Shown here: positions 52,774 through 61,521 of the stretch, in pieces | Position numbering within the stretch: the first letter of the stretch is position 1 | Layout: each line of letters starts with the position of its first letter | Source: Puia dinghuensis | GTDB lineage: Bacteria > Bacteroidota > Bacteroidia > Chitinophagales > Chitinophagaceae | Assembly (NCBI GenBank): GCA_026225275.1 | Contig: JAMFSL010000036.1 | Coordinates: 18,925 to 82,924 of the forward strand | Direction: 5' to 3' | Length of the DNA: 64,000 nucleotides | Notes under the pieces: model-generated | Seen by the model: only the letters and a program-made list of their open reading frames with translations | What the model was told of the DNA's origin: nothing | The model's database searches: none | Made by a program: the position numbers and the translations under genes

Positions 52774-54143
52774 TGAACAGAACAGTAATCGCTTCGCTGG
52801 CAATCTCTGCATGGATATTTACCGCCAGCTGTATCACAGCCTCTGCGCAGGTCCGTACCTATGACCCGCCCCTGGGTACCAAGACTCTCTATGTGTCCGG
52901 AAAAGACACGGATGCGCCTGCACCCGCAGGATATGCACCGTTCTTCATCAACTACATAGGCAGGCATGGAGCCCGGCATGCGACCGGAACAACGGAATTG
53001 GTAAAACTGGATAATTTTCTTCAGGAGGCCGCCACCACAGGCGGTCTCCTGCCCGATGGGCAGCGGCTTCATCGGATGGTAGACATCCTTCTGCAGATAG
53101 AAAACAAATATCCTTCCGGCAGACTGACGGCCATCGGAGAAGCTGAACAATTCCGTATCGGTAAAGACATGGGCCAGGCTTATCCCGAGGTGGTCAGGCA
53201 ATCCGACGATTGTCTGCAGGTCATGAGCACCCCCGAAGCGCGTACTGTCCAGAGTGCGGAGCAATTTCTAAAAGGACTCGCATCCGCTTCTCAATGTATA
53301 ACCCGCACGCCTGATGACAGCATCAGGCTGCGGTTTTTTTCTCTTTCCCCGGCCTATAAGGACTTCGAGAAAAAAGGCGCCTGGAAACAGGCGCAGGCGC
53401 GGCTGGAATCTGCCGACTCCTATCAGTCGGCGAATGCCGCCATCGTTCACCGTCTCTTTGATAGCGCCTGGGCCACAAAAATTCTGCAGGGACAATTTTA
53501 CGACTTCAAAACGCCCGGCGGTTTTACCATGGCGATCTATGCAGCCGCCGTCATCGCTCCGGGCCTGAAGGAAGAATTGCACAACGCCGGCTACCAGCCG
53601 GAAGAGGCCGATATTTTTTCATTGCTGTCGTCACAGGAAGCAGCAGCCCTGGATTTCGTCGACGCGGCACGGGACTTCTTCGTCAAAGGACCAGGCCTCG
53701 ATACGGAAGGCATTCAGGTCCGCGTAGCCGCCCCCTTATTGGCCGATTTTATCGAAAGCACTGACCAGTGGCTGGCCGGTGGCAAAAAAGGCGCCGACCT
53801 GCGATTCGCGCACGCCGAGACGATCGCACCGTTTGCCGCTATCATGGGCTGCGAAGGCGCAGACATTCCCGTCACCGATCCCTTCCATTATGCCGACGTA
53901 TGGCGCTCGGACCGTGTCATCGGCTATAGCGCCAATATTCAATGGGTATTTTATCGCCACGGCAGCGGCGCCTACTTGTTAAAAGTTCTATACAACGAAC
54001 GCCCCATCCACTTGCCGATCACCACCACTCAATATCCCTATTACAGCTGGAAAGACGTGCGGGAATATTACCTGCACAAATTACACACCCTGGATGCAGA
54101 CCCCGGCCGCGATATGTACGGCTATCTGAAAATGCTCAGGTAA
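52773..54143 (+). CDS. Histidine-type acid phosphatase, multiple inositol polyphosphate phosphatase (MINPP/phytase-like)
   Basis: 456 residues with a signal peptide (IASLAISAWIFTASCITASA). Histidine phosphatase clan 2 motif YIGRHGARH (Arg64-His65-Gly-x-Arg68) carries the nucleophilic His65, and HAET (His347-Ala-Glu349) replaces the HD proton donor of typical acid phosphatases, as in the MINPP branch. Other family features include LTAIGEAEQFRIGKDM and VMSTPEARTVQSAEQFL. MINPP enzymes remove phosphate from phytate and lower inositol phosphates. The one-base overlap with the lipoprotein gene implies co-translation with the TonB receptor operon, suggesting phytate-phosphate scavenging. Substrate remains inference. 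Confidence 0.9.
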   Translation: MNRTVIASLAISAWIFTASCITASAQVRTYDPPLGTKTLYVSGKDTDAPAPAGYAPFFINYIGRHGARHATGTTELVKLDNFLQEAATTGGLLPDGQRLHRMVDILLQIENKYPSGRLTAIGEAEQFRIGKDMGQAYPEVVRQSDDCLQVMSTPEARTVQSAEQFLKGLASASQCITRTPDDSIRLRFFSLSPAYKDFEKKGAWKQAQARLESADSYQSANAAIVHRLFDSAWATKILQGQFYDFKTPGGFTMAIYAAAVIAPGLKEELHNAGYQPEEADIFSLLSSQEAAALDFVDAARDFFVKGPGLDTEGIQVRVAAPLLADFIESTDQWLAGGKKGADLRFAHAETIAPFAAIMGCEGADIPVTDPFHYADVWRSDRVIGYSANIQWVFYRHGSGAYLLKVLYNERPIHLPITTTQYPYYSWKDVREYYLHKLHTLDADPGRDMYGYLKMLR

Positions 54144-54271
54144 ACCTATACGTTTATACGTATCCACTGGCCGAATTACCCGCAAAAGAAAATAGTCCCC
54201 CCCGATTGCTAACCAGTTGCAATCAAATATCGCTTTATTTACTCCTCTCTCATTTTTCAAAAGATCCAATC

Positions 54272-56023
54272 ATGAAATTCCTCCTGATCCTTGTGACGAA
54301 CTGTTTGCTTTCGGCAGCGGGCTTTGCCCAACTGGGGCTCGGTACCGTATCCCCTAATTCGACCCTCGATATCCGAGGTTCGCTTGCCGTCAGCTTTCGC
54401 TCTTTCACCGCCTCGACGGCCGCTTCGGCGACGGACCACACCCTGGTCTATATCGGCACCGTCCCCATCTCGGTTGCCTTGCCGGATGCCACTACGTGCC
54501 CCGGAAGACAGTACTGGATAAAAAACGCCAGCCCTACCCTCCCAACACCTAATCTGATCATCTTGCCGAACGGCGCCCAGACTATTGATGGCTCAGCGTC
54601 CTGGCTCATGGATGAAACCAATGAGATAGTCCGCGTCGTCAGCAACGGTACTAACTGGAACGTACTGAACCAGGACACTCCTGCACCTACTACGTCTACT
54701 GCCGGTGGTGCGTGGAACGAGGGCGGCAACGGTGTACCTTCCGCCAAATCCATCGGAACGATCAGTAATTATGATCTTCCCTTTATCACCAATAATATAG
54801 AGACCATGCGCCTTTCGGCCACCGGATACCTGGGAATTGGAACGGCCGCTCCAACGGGAAGATTACAGATCGTCACCCAGAACTCCGAGCCGGGAGACGA
54901 CTATGTCTTTGACGACTATGGCGCCGGTATCAGCCAGGGTATATACATGACTAAATCCAGAGGGACACTCGCCGCCCCCCTTGACCTGCAGAGCGGTGAC
55001 CAGATCGGCTGGCTTCAGTTTATCCCGCATTTCAACGGAACGCTTGCCTATGCACCCGGCTCAGCCGTGGAGGCATATTACAAAGGCACCAGCAGCAATA
55101 ACCTGACCGATATGCGGTTCTTTACGAGCGGCGTCGAACAGATGTTCCTCAATGAAACCGGCAGCGTGGGCATAGGCGCCGTTGCCTTTGACGCGGTCAA
55201 TCCGGAAAAATTACTGGTACAGGCGGGAAACACGACCTCCTTTAACGTGATCAGCGGGAAAGGAACGATCGACAATTACCTCCAGCTCAATATCCAGAAC
55301 CAGTCTAATACAGCCAATGCCAGTTCCGACGTCGTGGCCACCGCCGCCAATGGAAATGAAACCAGCAACTACGTTGACATGGGCATGAACTCAGGAAATT
55401 ATACTAATACAGCCTCCCCCATCCTCGCCGGCGCCGACAATGCTTATCTCTACAGCACCGGAAGGGATTTCGTCATCGGCAACGGAAGCAGCGGCAGAAA
55501 CCTCATCTTTTTTACGGGAGGCTATGCTACTACCAACGAAGCGATGCGCATCACCAGCACTGGCAACGTCGGAATCAATAACAGCAGCCCCGTCGATAAA
55601 TTATCGGTCGGTGGAGTGGTGGCGCCGGCCTCAGACAACGCCTATACCCTGGGCAAAAGCAGTTCAAGATGGACTGCCGTATACTCGACCAACGGCGTGA
55701 TCCAGACCTCCGATCTCCGGTTAAAGACAAATATCCATCCGTTGACCTATGGCCTCCGGGAGATCATGCAATTAAATCCAGTCCGCTTTAACTGGACGAA
55801 AGAGCCTTCAGCGGGAGATAAGATCGGACTCATTGCACAGGAAGTCAGACAAATCATTCCCGAAGTCGTCACGGGAGATGAGAAAAAGGAGTATCTCGGA
55901 ATCAATTATGCCGAACTGGTGCCGGTATTGATCAATGCCATCAAACAGCAACAGCAGGAAATCCTCGCCATCCAGGACCGCATCGAAGCCTTGCGGATAA
56001 ACAAAACCGTTCGGTACAATTAA
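54272..56023 (+). CDS. Secreted tail-fibre-like protein with C-terminal Peptidase_S74 chaperone domain (copy 1)
   Basis: 583 residues from ATG 54272 (MKFLLILVTNCLLSAAGFAQ). Earlier in-frame starts overlap the phosphatase gene in another frame and are not credible. N-terminal about 25-150 is a conserved Bacteroidota module (LGLGTVSPNSTLDIRGSLAV, TTCPGRQYWIKNASPTLPTP). The middle has beta-rich repeats (EKLLVQAGNTTSFNVISGKG). C-terminus (about 480-583): TSDLRLKTNIHPL with the LKTNI signature, then IGLIAQEVRQIIPEVV and a coiled-coil end (VPVLINAIKQQQQEILAIQD). The S74 domain is an intramolecular chaperone that helps trimer folding and may cut itself off. It is one of a tandem pair. Confidence 0.87.
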   Translation: MKFLLILVTNCLLSAAGFAQLGLGTVSPNSTLDIRGSLAVSFRSFTASTAASATDHTLVYIGTVPISVALPDATTCPGRQYWIKNASPTLPTPNLIILPNGAQTIDGSASWLMDETNEIVRVVSNGTNWNVLNQDTPAPTTSTAGGAWNEGGNGVPSAKSIGTISNYDLPFITNNIETMRLSATGYLGIGTAAPTGRLQIVTQNSEPGDDYVFDDYGAGISQGIYMTKSRGTLAAPLDLQSGDQIGWLQFIPHFNGTLAYAPGSAVEAYYKGTSSNNLTDMRFFTSGVEQMFLNETGSVGIGAVAFDAVNPEKLLVQAGNTTSFNVISGKGTIDNYLQLNIQNQSNTANASSDVVATAANGNETSNYVDMGMNSGNYTNTASPILAGADNAYLYSTGRDFVIGNGSSGRNLIFFTGGYATTNEAMRITSTGNVGINNSSPVDKLSVGGVVAPASDNAYTLGKSSSRWTAVYSTNGVIQTSDLRLKTNIHPLTYGLREIMQLNPVRFNWTKEPSAGDKIGLIAQEVRQIIPEVVTGDEKKEYLGINYAELVPVLINAIKQQQQEILAIQDRIEALRINKTVRYN

Positions 56024-56034
56024 AAGTCCAAAAA

Positions 56035-57780
56035 ATGAAAGTAATCTTTACCTTATTATCCGGTGGACTTTTGTTGCTTGCCTTCAATGCATCGGGCCAG
56101 ACAGGACTCGGTACCACCACTCCCAATTCGTGGCTGGATGTCAGAGGGACCATGTCCGTCCAAACCCGGATCTTTTCCGGGTCTTCCATAGCCACTAGTG
56201 CTGATGAGACCCTGCTCTTCACAGGCACGTCGGCCGCGACCCTCACTTTGCCGGACGCCACCACCTGCATCGGCAGGATCTATTGGATCAAAAATACTAA
56301 CACGACAGTCCCCGCACCGGTGCTGACGATCAATGCTTTCGGTTCCCAAACGATCGAAGGCATCGCGTCCTGGCTCCTGGACGAGGACGAGGAGACGGTC
56401 CGAATGGCCAGTAACGGAACCAACTGGTACGTGTATGTGTCAGATATACCCGTCGCCGAGTCTTCTACTGTCGGCGACTCCTGGAAAGAAGGAGGAAATA
56501 TCCTGAAATCCCTTAAAAAGATAGGCACCACCAGCAACATCGACTTCCCCTTTGTCACCAACAAAACGGAGATGATGCGGTTGACGGCCGGAGGATTCCT
56601 GGGCGTCGGCAGTACGGTACCCGTGGGTCGCCTGCATTTCATTTCTCAGAATGATGACAACGGAGATAATTACATCTTTAACGATTATACGACTACCACG
56701 ACGCAAGCCATTTTCTTACGCAAATCGAGGGGCACGATCGCAGCGCCCCAGGATCTGCAGCTAAACGACCTGATCAGCCAGTTACGGTTTTCGCCGCATT
56801 ATAACGGTACCCTGCCCCATAACGACGGGTCCGGACTGGATGCATACTATATGGGCACGGGGGCCAATAACGCTTCCAATCTGCTGTTCTTTACCTCCAA
56901 CACCGAACAAATGCGGATCAACGAGCTCGGAAAAACAGGGATCGGGACTTCTACCTTTAATCCGACCAACCCGGAAAAGCTGATCGTCAACGCAGGCAAC
57001 ACATCCTCGGTCAACCTGATTTGCGGCAAAGGCACCTACGACAACTATCTCCAGTTGAACATCTGGAACCTCAACAATACCCCAAATGCCAGCTCTGATA
57101 TAGTCGCAACCGCCGCCAACGGAACTGACTCCACCCTCTATGTGGATCTGGGTATCAATTCAGGTGTCTATACCAATACCGCCAACCCGATATCGGGGGG
57201 ATTCAATACTGCCTACCTGTACACTACGGGTAATGATTTCGTCATCGGTAACGGCACAGCCGCCGCAAACCTGATTTTCTTTACCGGCGGCTACGCAACC
57301 ACCAATGAGGCCCTACGCATAACCGGGACCGGTGCTATCGGTATCGGCACCACTACCCCTGCCGACATGCTCGACGTCGCCGGTGTCCTTGCCCCGGCCA
57401 CGGATAACAGCTACACGATCGGCGAGAGCGCCAATCGCTGGTCGGCCGTATATGCCACCAATGGGGCCATACAAACCTCTGACCTTCGCCTCAAAACAAA
57501 TATTATACCGCTTGACCTCGGATTGTCCCAGGTGACCGCCCTGGAGCCCGTCCGCTATAACTGGACGGCCCAGCCGGATGGAAGTCCCATGCTCGGCCTC
57601 ATCGCCCAGGATGTCAGAAAGATCGTACCCGAAGTCGTCAAGGGAGACGAAACAAAAGAAAACCTGGGCATGAACTATGCCGAACTCATCCCTGTCCTCA
57701 TCAGCACCCTCAAAACGCAGCAACAGCAACTCGAACAACTGAAAAAAGAATTGAGCTCCCTGGAAAGACAGCTCAATTAA
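56035..57780 (+). CDS. Secreted tail-fibre-like protein with Peptidase_S74 domain (copy 2)
   Basis: 581 residues, a clear paralogue of the protein just upstream (11-base gap), with the same layout: signal (LLSGGLLLLAFNASGQ), GLGTTTPNSWLDVRGTMSVQ, IYWIKNTNTTVPAPVLTINA, NPEKLIVNAGNTSSVNLICG, TSDLRLKTNIIPLDLGLSQV, LGLIAQDVRKIVPEVVKGDE, and coiled-coil tail QQQLEQLKKELSSLERQLN. Sequence differs throughout, so the duplication is not recent. Such proteins probably form trimeric surface fibres. The gene ends 10 bases before the convergent reductase. Confidence 0.88.
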   Translation: MKVIFTLLSGGLLLLAFNASGQTGLGTTTPNSWLDVRGTMSVQTRIFSGSSIATSADETLLFTGTSAATLTLPDATTCIGRIYWIKNTNTTVPAPVLTINAFGSQTIEGIASWLLDEDEETVRMASNGTNWYVYVSDIPVAESSTVGDSWKEGGNILKSLKKIGTTSNIDFPFVTNKTEMMRLTAGGFLGVGSTVPVGRLHFISQNDDNGDNYIFNDYTTTTTQAIFLRKSRGTIAAPQDLQLNDLISQLRFSPHYNGTLPHNDGSGLDAYYMGTGANNASNLLFFTSNTEQMRINELGKTGIGTSTFNPTNPEKLIVNAGNTSSVNLICGKGTYDNYLQLNIWNLNNTPNASSDIVATAANGTDSTLYVDLGINSGVYTNTANPISGGFNTAYLYTTGNDFVIGNGTAAANLIFFTGGYATTNEALRITGTGAIGIGTTTPADMLDVAGVLAPATDNSYTIGESANRWSAVYATNGAIQTSDLRLKTNIIPLDLGLSQVTALEPVRYNWTAQPDGSPMLGLIAQDVRKIVPEVVKGDETKENLGMNYAELIPVLISTLKTQQQQLEQLKKELSSLERQLN

Positions 57781-57790
57781 AAAACATCCC

Positions 57791-58882
57791 CTACGCCAGC
57801 GTCGGATAATCCACGTACCCTTTCGGCCCCGGCGTATAAAACGTCGCCATATCCGGTGCATTCAACGGCGCCTGCTTCTTGATCCGCTCAACAAGATCCG
57901 GATTCGCAAGGAAAGGAACCCCAAAAGCCACCAGGTCGGCATCGCCGTCTGCAATAACTTTATTGCCCGATTCGCCGGTAAAGCCTTTGTTGATGATCAG
58001 CGTCCCTTTGTACAACGGCCTGAAATGCCTGGCCACATGCTCAACAGCAAAAGGAACGTCAGCGACCGGCGTGAAAGGCTCGGTCAGGTGGAGATAGGCT
58101 AAGTCGTAGTCGTTCAGCCGCGTGACGATATACTCATGGACAGGAATACTGCCCTCGTCAACCATCATGCCTTGAGCGTTATGCAGTGACGGATTCAACC
58201 GTAAGCCCACCCGGTTCAGCGGCATGACGGTAGCCAGCTCTTCTATCACCTCAAAAAGCAGCCGGGCACGGTTCTCGATACTGCCTCCATATTCATCGGT
58301 ACGATGATTGGAGTACAGGTTGAAAAATTGTTGGAAAAGATAGCCATTGGCCGAATGGATCTCGACCCCGTCGAATCCCGCTTTCATCGCATTGGCTCCC
58401 GCTTGCCGGAAATCACCAATCGTGCGTTTGATATCTTCGATGGTCATCTCCCGCGGCGTAACGGTTTCCTTGAAACCTCCGGGCACATAAGCCTTGATGT
58501 TGGGATTTAAGGCAGAAGGCGCAAACGGCAAGTTACCATCCAGGAGATCGGGATGCGATATCCGTCCCACATGCCAGATCTGTGCGAAGATCTTACCGCC
58601 TTTCTTATGCACTGCCTCCGTAACGATCTTCCATCCCTTGATATGCGCCTCGGTATAAATACCGGGTACATTGACATATCCTGTCGCTTCCCGACTCACA
58701 TAAGTTCCCTCGCTGATGATCAATCCTGCGTCTGCCCGTTGCTCATAATACTGAGCCGTCAGCTCGGTAGCCGCTGTCTCCGGGTTATCACTGCGGCTAC
58801 GCGTCATTGGCGCCATAACGATCCTGTTCTTCAACTGAAGCCCCTTCATATCATAGGGCTGTAATAATGGTTGCTCTTTCAT
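57791..58882 (-). CDS. Old Yellow Enzyme family alkene reductase (NemA-like)
   Basis: 363 residues. Flavin-binding start LKNRIVMAPMTRSRSDNPET, IFAQIWHVGRISHPDLLDGN, active-site region GVEIHSANGYLFQQFFNLYS then NHRTDEYGGSIENRARLLFE, and the C-terminal phosphate-binding GDADLVAFGVPFLANPDL. FMN enzyme that uses NADPH to reduce activated C=C bonds and nitro compounds. The TetR gene 10 bases upstream forms an operon with it, the same arrangement as nemR-nemA, suggesting induction by electrophiles. Confidence 0.95.
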   Translation of the reverse strand: MKEQPLLQPYDMKGLQLKNRIVMAPMTRSRSDNPETAATELTAQYYEQRADAGLIISEGTYVSREATGYVNVPGIYTEAHIKGWKIVTEAVHKKGGKIFAQIWHVGRISHPDLLDGNLPFAPSALNPNIKAYVPGGFKETVTPREMTIEDIKRTIGDFRQAGANAMKAGFDGVEIHSANGYLFQQFFNLYSNHRTDEYGGSIENRARLLFEVIEELATVMPLNRVGLRLNPSLHNAQGMMVDEGSIPVHEYIVTRLNDYDLAYLHLTEPFTPVADVPFAVEHVARHFRPLYKGTLIINKGFTGESGNKVIADGDADLVAFGVPFLANPDLVERIKKQAPLNAPDMATFYTPGPKGYVDYPTLA

Positions 58883-58891
58883 AACTAAATT

Positions 58892-59479
58892 TTATATATA
58901 ATTCTCCAATTCCGTTTTTAAACTTTTAATGATTCCCTGCATCGGCTTATTGGTAGTCATACTCCGGCAAATGACCGATGCACCTTCTACCGTTGCCAGC
59001 ACCTTAAACGCAAACGCCTCTGCATCCAGCGAAGGCTTGAATTCCTTCCTCTTGATCCCCTCCTCGAGTAGGGAAACCAACAACTTCTGCGACTTGCCCA
59101 GCGCCTCCGCTACCTTCTGCTTCACCACCGGCAGATTATCGTCGGCCTCTACCGCCATGTTGAACATCGGACACCCACCCTGCATCGGCGGCCGCAAAGG
59201 CGTCTTATAAAAATCCAGGTAAGCAAAGATTCTCTCCTTCGTTGTTCCCCCCGGCCCGCTCAGCACCTTGCTCATCCCCTCGTATGATTTTTGCAGTAAA
59301 TAATCGGCTACCTGCAATGTCAGATCCTCCTTATTCTCGAAATGACTATACAAACACCCCTTGGTCAGCTGGGTAGCTTCCAGGATATCATCCACGCCGG
59401 TCGCCGCCAGGCCCTTTTCATTATAGATAATGGCCGCAGTCTCAAGGATAAACTGCTTGGTTCGTTCCGCTTTTGTCAT
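58892..59479 (-). CDS. TetR/AcrR regulator, NemR-like
   Basis: 195 residues from ATG 59479 (an upstream ATG at 59494 is less likely). N-terminal helix-turn-helix (about 8-54, FILETAAIIYNEKGLAATGV, LTKGCLYSHFENKEDL). The ligand domain contains QGGCPMFNMAVEADD with Cys103, the same GGC motif position where NemR senses electrophiles. First gene of the operon with the alkene reductase. An inverted repeat at 59505-59526, right before its start and also in front of the divergent hydrolase gene, is a likely binding site. Confidence 0.92.
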   Translation of the reverse strand: MTKAERTKQFILETAAIIYNEKGLAATGVDDILEATQLTKGCLYSHFENKEDLTLQVADYLLQKSYEGMSKVLSGPGGTTKERIFAYLDFYKTPLRPPMQGGCPMFNMAVEADDNLPVVKQKVAEALGKSQKLLVSLLEEGIKRKEFKPSLDAEAFAFKVLATVEGASVICRSMTTNKPMQGIIKSLKTELENYI

Positions 59480-59504
59480 TCCATGCATACACATCGCTGC
59501 ACGA

Positions 59505-59526
59505 AAATAGACTTTTTAGTATATTT
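59505..59526. promoter_or_regulatory. Inverted repeat AAATAGACT-TTTT-AGTATATTT, candidate TetR operator
   Basis: Eight of nine positions match between the arms. It lies 25 bases before the tetR start, in the gap shared with the divergent hydrolase gene (59625), so one repressor dimer could control both directions. Confidence 0.45.
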
Positions 59527-59624
59527 CACAAAAACTTGATTTCGCGTCTCGGCTTTAATTCCTACATTCATTCCCCCAACTCATTCTCTCCTAACATTTT
59601 CATAACCTCAAAAACTAAAACAAA

Positions 59625-60446
59625 ATGAGCTTCATCAAAGTAAAAGACGGCACAAAAATCTATTACAAGGATTGGGGAACAGGTCAACCCATCGTCTTCC
59701 ATCACGGCTGGCCGCTATCCGGCGACGACTGGGACGCACAAATGATGTTCTTCCTCAATCATGGCTATCGAGTGATCGCCCATGATCGCAGAGGCCATGG
59801 AAGATCCACCCAGATCTCTGAAGGTCATGATATGGATACTTATGCATCAGATGTAGCTGCGTTGGCGAAGGAACTCGACCTGAAAAATGCCATCCACATC
59901 GGCCACTCGACCGGCGGCGGCGAAGTCATCCGGTATGCTGCAAAATTCGGCAAGGGCCGCGTAGCCAAAGCGGTATTGATCAGCGCAGTAACACCGTTCA
60001 TGGTGCAGACCAAAGAAAATCCGGAAGGTGTTCCCATGTCTGTGTTCGATGGGATCCGCGAAGGCACCGCGACGCAACGCGCTCAATATTTTCAGGATTT
60101 TACCATTCCCTTTTATGGCTACAATCGCCCGGGAGCAAAAATATCGCAGGGAATCAGAGACAACTGGTGGCGCCAGGGTATGATGGGCGGAGCAAATGCT
60201 CATTACCTGGGAATCAAAGCCTTCTCAGAGACAGATTTTACCGAAGATCTCAAAAGTGTAGACATCCCCGTTCTCGTACTGCATGGCGAAGACGACCAGA
60301 TCGTCCCCTTCCCCATCGCCGGAGCGAAGTCCATCAAACTCCTAAAACATGGCAAGCTGATTTCTTACCCCGGCTTCCCCCACGGAATGCCCGCAACAGA
60401 AGCCGCAACCATCAATGCCGACCTCCTGGCCTTCATAAAAGCTTAA
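59625..60446 (+). CDS. Alpha/beta hydrolase of the cofactor-free haloperoxidase group
   Basis: 273 residues, the usual length of this group. DGTKIYYKDWGTGQPIVFHH with GWPLSGDDWDAQ, the nucleophile elbow IGHSTGGGEVIR, the LHGEDDQIVPFP acid region and the His in YPGFPHGMPAT match non-heme chloroperoxidases and related esterases closely. They act as esterases or perhydrolases; the physiological substrate is not known. Divergent from the tetR-alkene reductase operon with a shared operator candidate, and followed by a terminator. Confidence 0.93.
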   Translation: MSFIKVKDGTKIYYKDWGTGQPIVFHHGWPLSGDDWDAQMMFFLNHGYRVIAHDRRGHGRSTQISEGHDMDTYASDVAALAKELDLKNAIHIGHSTGGGEVIRYAAKFGKGRVAKAVLISAVTPFMVQTKENPEGVPMSVFDGIREGTATQRAQYFQDFTIPFYGYNRPGAKISQGIRDNWWRQGMMGGANAHYLGIKAFSETDFTEDLKSVDIPVLVLHGEDDQIVPFPIAGAKSIKLLKHGKLISYPGFPHGMPATEAATINADLLAFIKA

Positions 60447-60448
60447 TA

Positions 60449-60480
60449 AAAAAAGCTGTCACTCAGTGGCAGCTTTTTTT
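60449..60480. terminator. Bidirectional Rho-independent terminator
   Basis: AAAAAAGCTGTCAC pairs with GTGGCAGCTTTTTT (one G-U) around a TCA loop, and is flanked by A and T tracts. It lies between two convergent genes, so it can end transcription from both sides. Confidence 0.9.
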
Positions 60481-60525
60481 ATAGTCTCTACGTACCCCCC
60501 ATTATTCTCTATCAGCGACTTCAGC

Positions 60526-61404
60526 TTAAAACTTCCCCTCATCCAGATCCGCTATCAGCCCCACATGAGTCGGCATCCACCCCAATCGTTGCTGTGTCAA
60601 CACACTCGAAGCCGTCATGTCGAGAGTCGCAAACATCGCCAGCCAGCCAAAATGTTCGGCGGCTTCCTCTACAGGCTTGGAGACGACCGGCACCTTCAGA
60701 ACCCGGCCAATGGACTCGACGATGGCTTTCATCGGGACCCCTTTTTCACCGACCGCATTATACCGGGCCCCTGCAACCGCCTTTTCCAATGCCAGCCGAT
60801 ATAATGGAGCTGCATCCATCCGATGTACCGCCGGCCAACGGTTAGATCCGTCGCCAAGATAAACGGCAACACCCTTCTGGCGGATCATCGCTATCAGGGG
60901 AGTGATGAGACCTTGCTTGTAGGGATCATGAACCTGTGGCAGTCGCATCACCGAGACGCTTACACCCTTCGCCAACAAAGCTTCTGCCGCCTCTTCCGAT
61001 GCACCGCGCGGATTCACCGAACTGGGGGTCAGCGGATCTTCTTCCGTCCGTGCTCTGCCCGGGGCATATCCAACCCCGGAGGTGATGACCATATGTCTTT
61101 TGGAACCAGCCAGTACAGCCCCCATCGCCTCGATGACTTTCCTGTCAGTCTCGCAGTTGGCCGCGAAATTCGTGAAATCGTGATTAAAGGCGCAATGAAT
61201 CACCCCATCCGCCTTGGCTGCGCCGCTGCGCAGACTGTCCAGATCATAAATATCTCCCCGGTGCACCTCTGCGCCAGTCGCGGCAACAATTTTAGCGCCC
61301 TCATCCGACCGCACAAGCCCCAATACCTGGTGACCCGCACGAATAAGGTCCTCAGTAACAACCGATCCTATAAAGCCCGAAGCTCCTGTAACAAATACTC
61401 GCAT
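60526..61404 (-). CDS. NAD-dependent epimerase/dehydratase-like (extended/atypical SDR) oxidoreductase
   Basis: 292 residues with the Rossmann start MRVFVTGASGFIGSVVTEDL (TGASGFIG), DGVIHCAFNHDFTNFAANCE, VITSGVGYAPGRARTEEDPL and WPAVHRMDAAPLYRLALE. It belongs to the atypical SDR subgroup often annotated as 3-beta-hydroxysteroid dehydrogenase-like or NAD(P)-binding. The usual YxxxK is replaced by a non-standard segment (ASEEAAEALLAKG), so classical catalysis is uncertain. Single gene, ending before the bidirectional terminator. Confidence 0.88.
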   Translation of the reverse strand: MRVFVTGASGFIGSVVTEDLIRAGHQVLGLVRSDEGAKIVAATGAEVHRGDIYDLDSLRSGAAKADGVIHCAFNHDFTNFAANCETDRKVIEAMGAVLAGSKRHMVITSGVGYAPGRARTEEDPLTPSSVNPRGASEEAAEALLAKGVSVSVMRLPQVHDPYKQGLITPLIAMIRQKGVAVYLGDGSNRWPAVHRMDAAPLYRLALEKAVAGARYNAVGEKGVPMKAIVESIGRVLKVPVVSKPVEEAAEHFGWLAMFATLDMTASSVLTQQRLGWMPTHVGLIADLDEGKF

Positions 61405-61488
61405 AATCGTTTATTTTTAATACCCACAAATTTCAGCCCTAACACCCCTCAAAACAAGGAGATTTGACACAATTTTGAGGTATTTGCC

Positions 61489-61496
61489 TACATTTG
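61489..61496 (+). promoter_or_regulatory. -7 promoter element TACATTTG before the Crp/Fnr gene
   Basis: Exact TAnnTTTG match, 25 bases before ATG 61522, with a TTTG at 61463-61466 (22-base spacer) as the possible -33 element. Confidence 0.5.
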
Positions 61497-61521
61497 CTGT
61501 CGCCCGGTTCATCGCCGGCCC

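Noticed and set aside
53942..54271. N-terminal extension of the first S74 protein into the phosphatase gene
   Set aside because: The extension overlaps the phosphatase in another frame, has no domain, and a good signal peptide starts at 54272.
54272..57780. Prophage remnant suggested by tail-fibre-like S74 domains
   Set aside because: No capsid, portal, terminase, integrase or lysis genes are near, and both proteins have secretion signals, so they are cell-surface proteins. The encapsulin's phage-like fold is likewise explained by its cargo gene.
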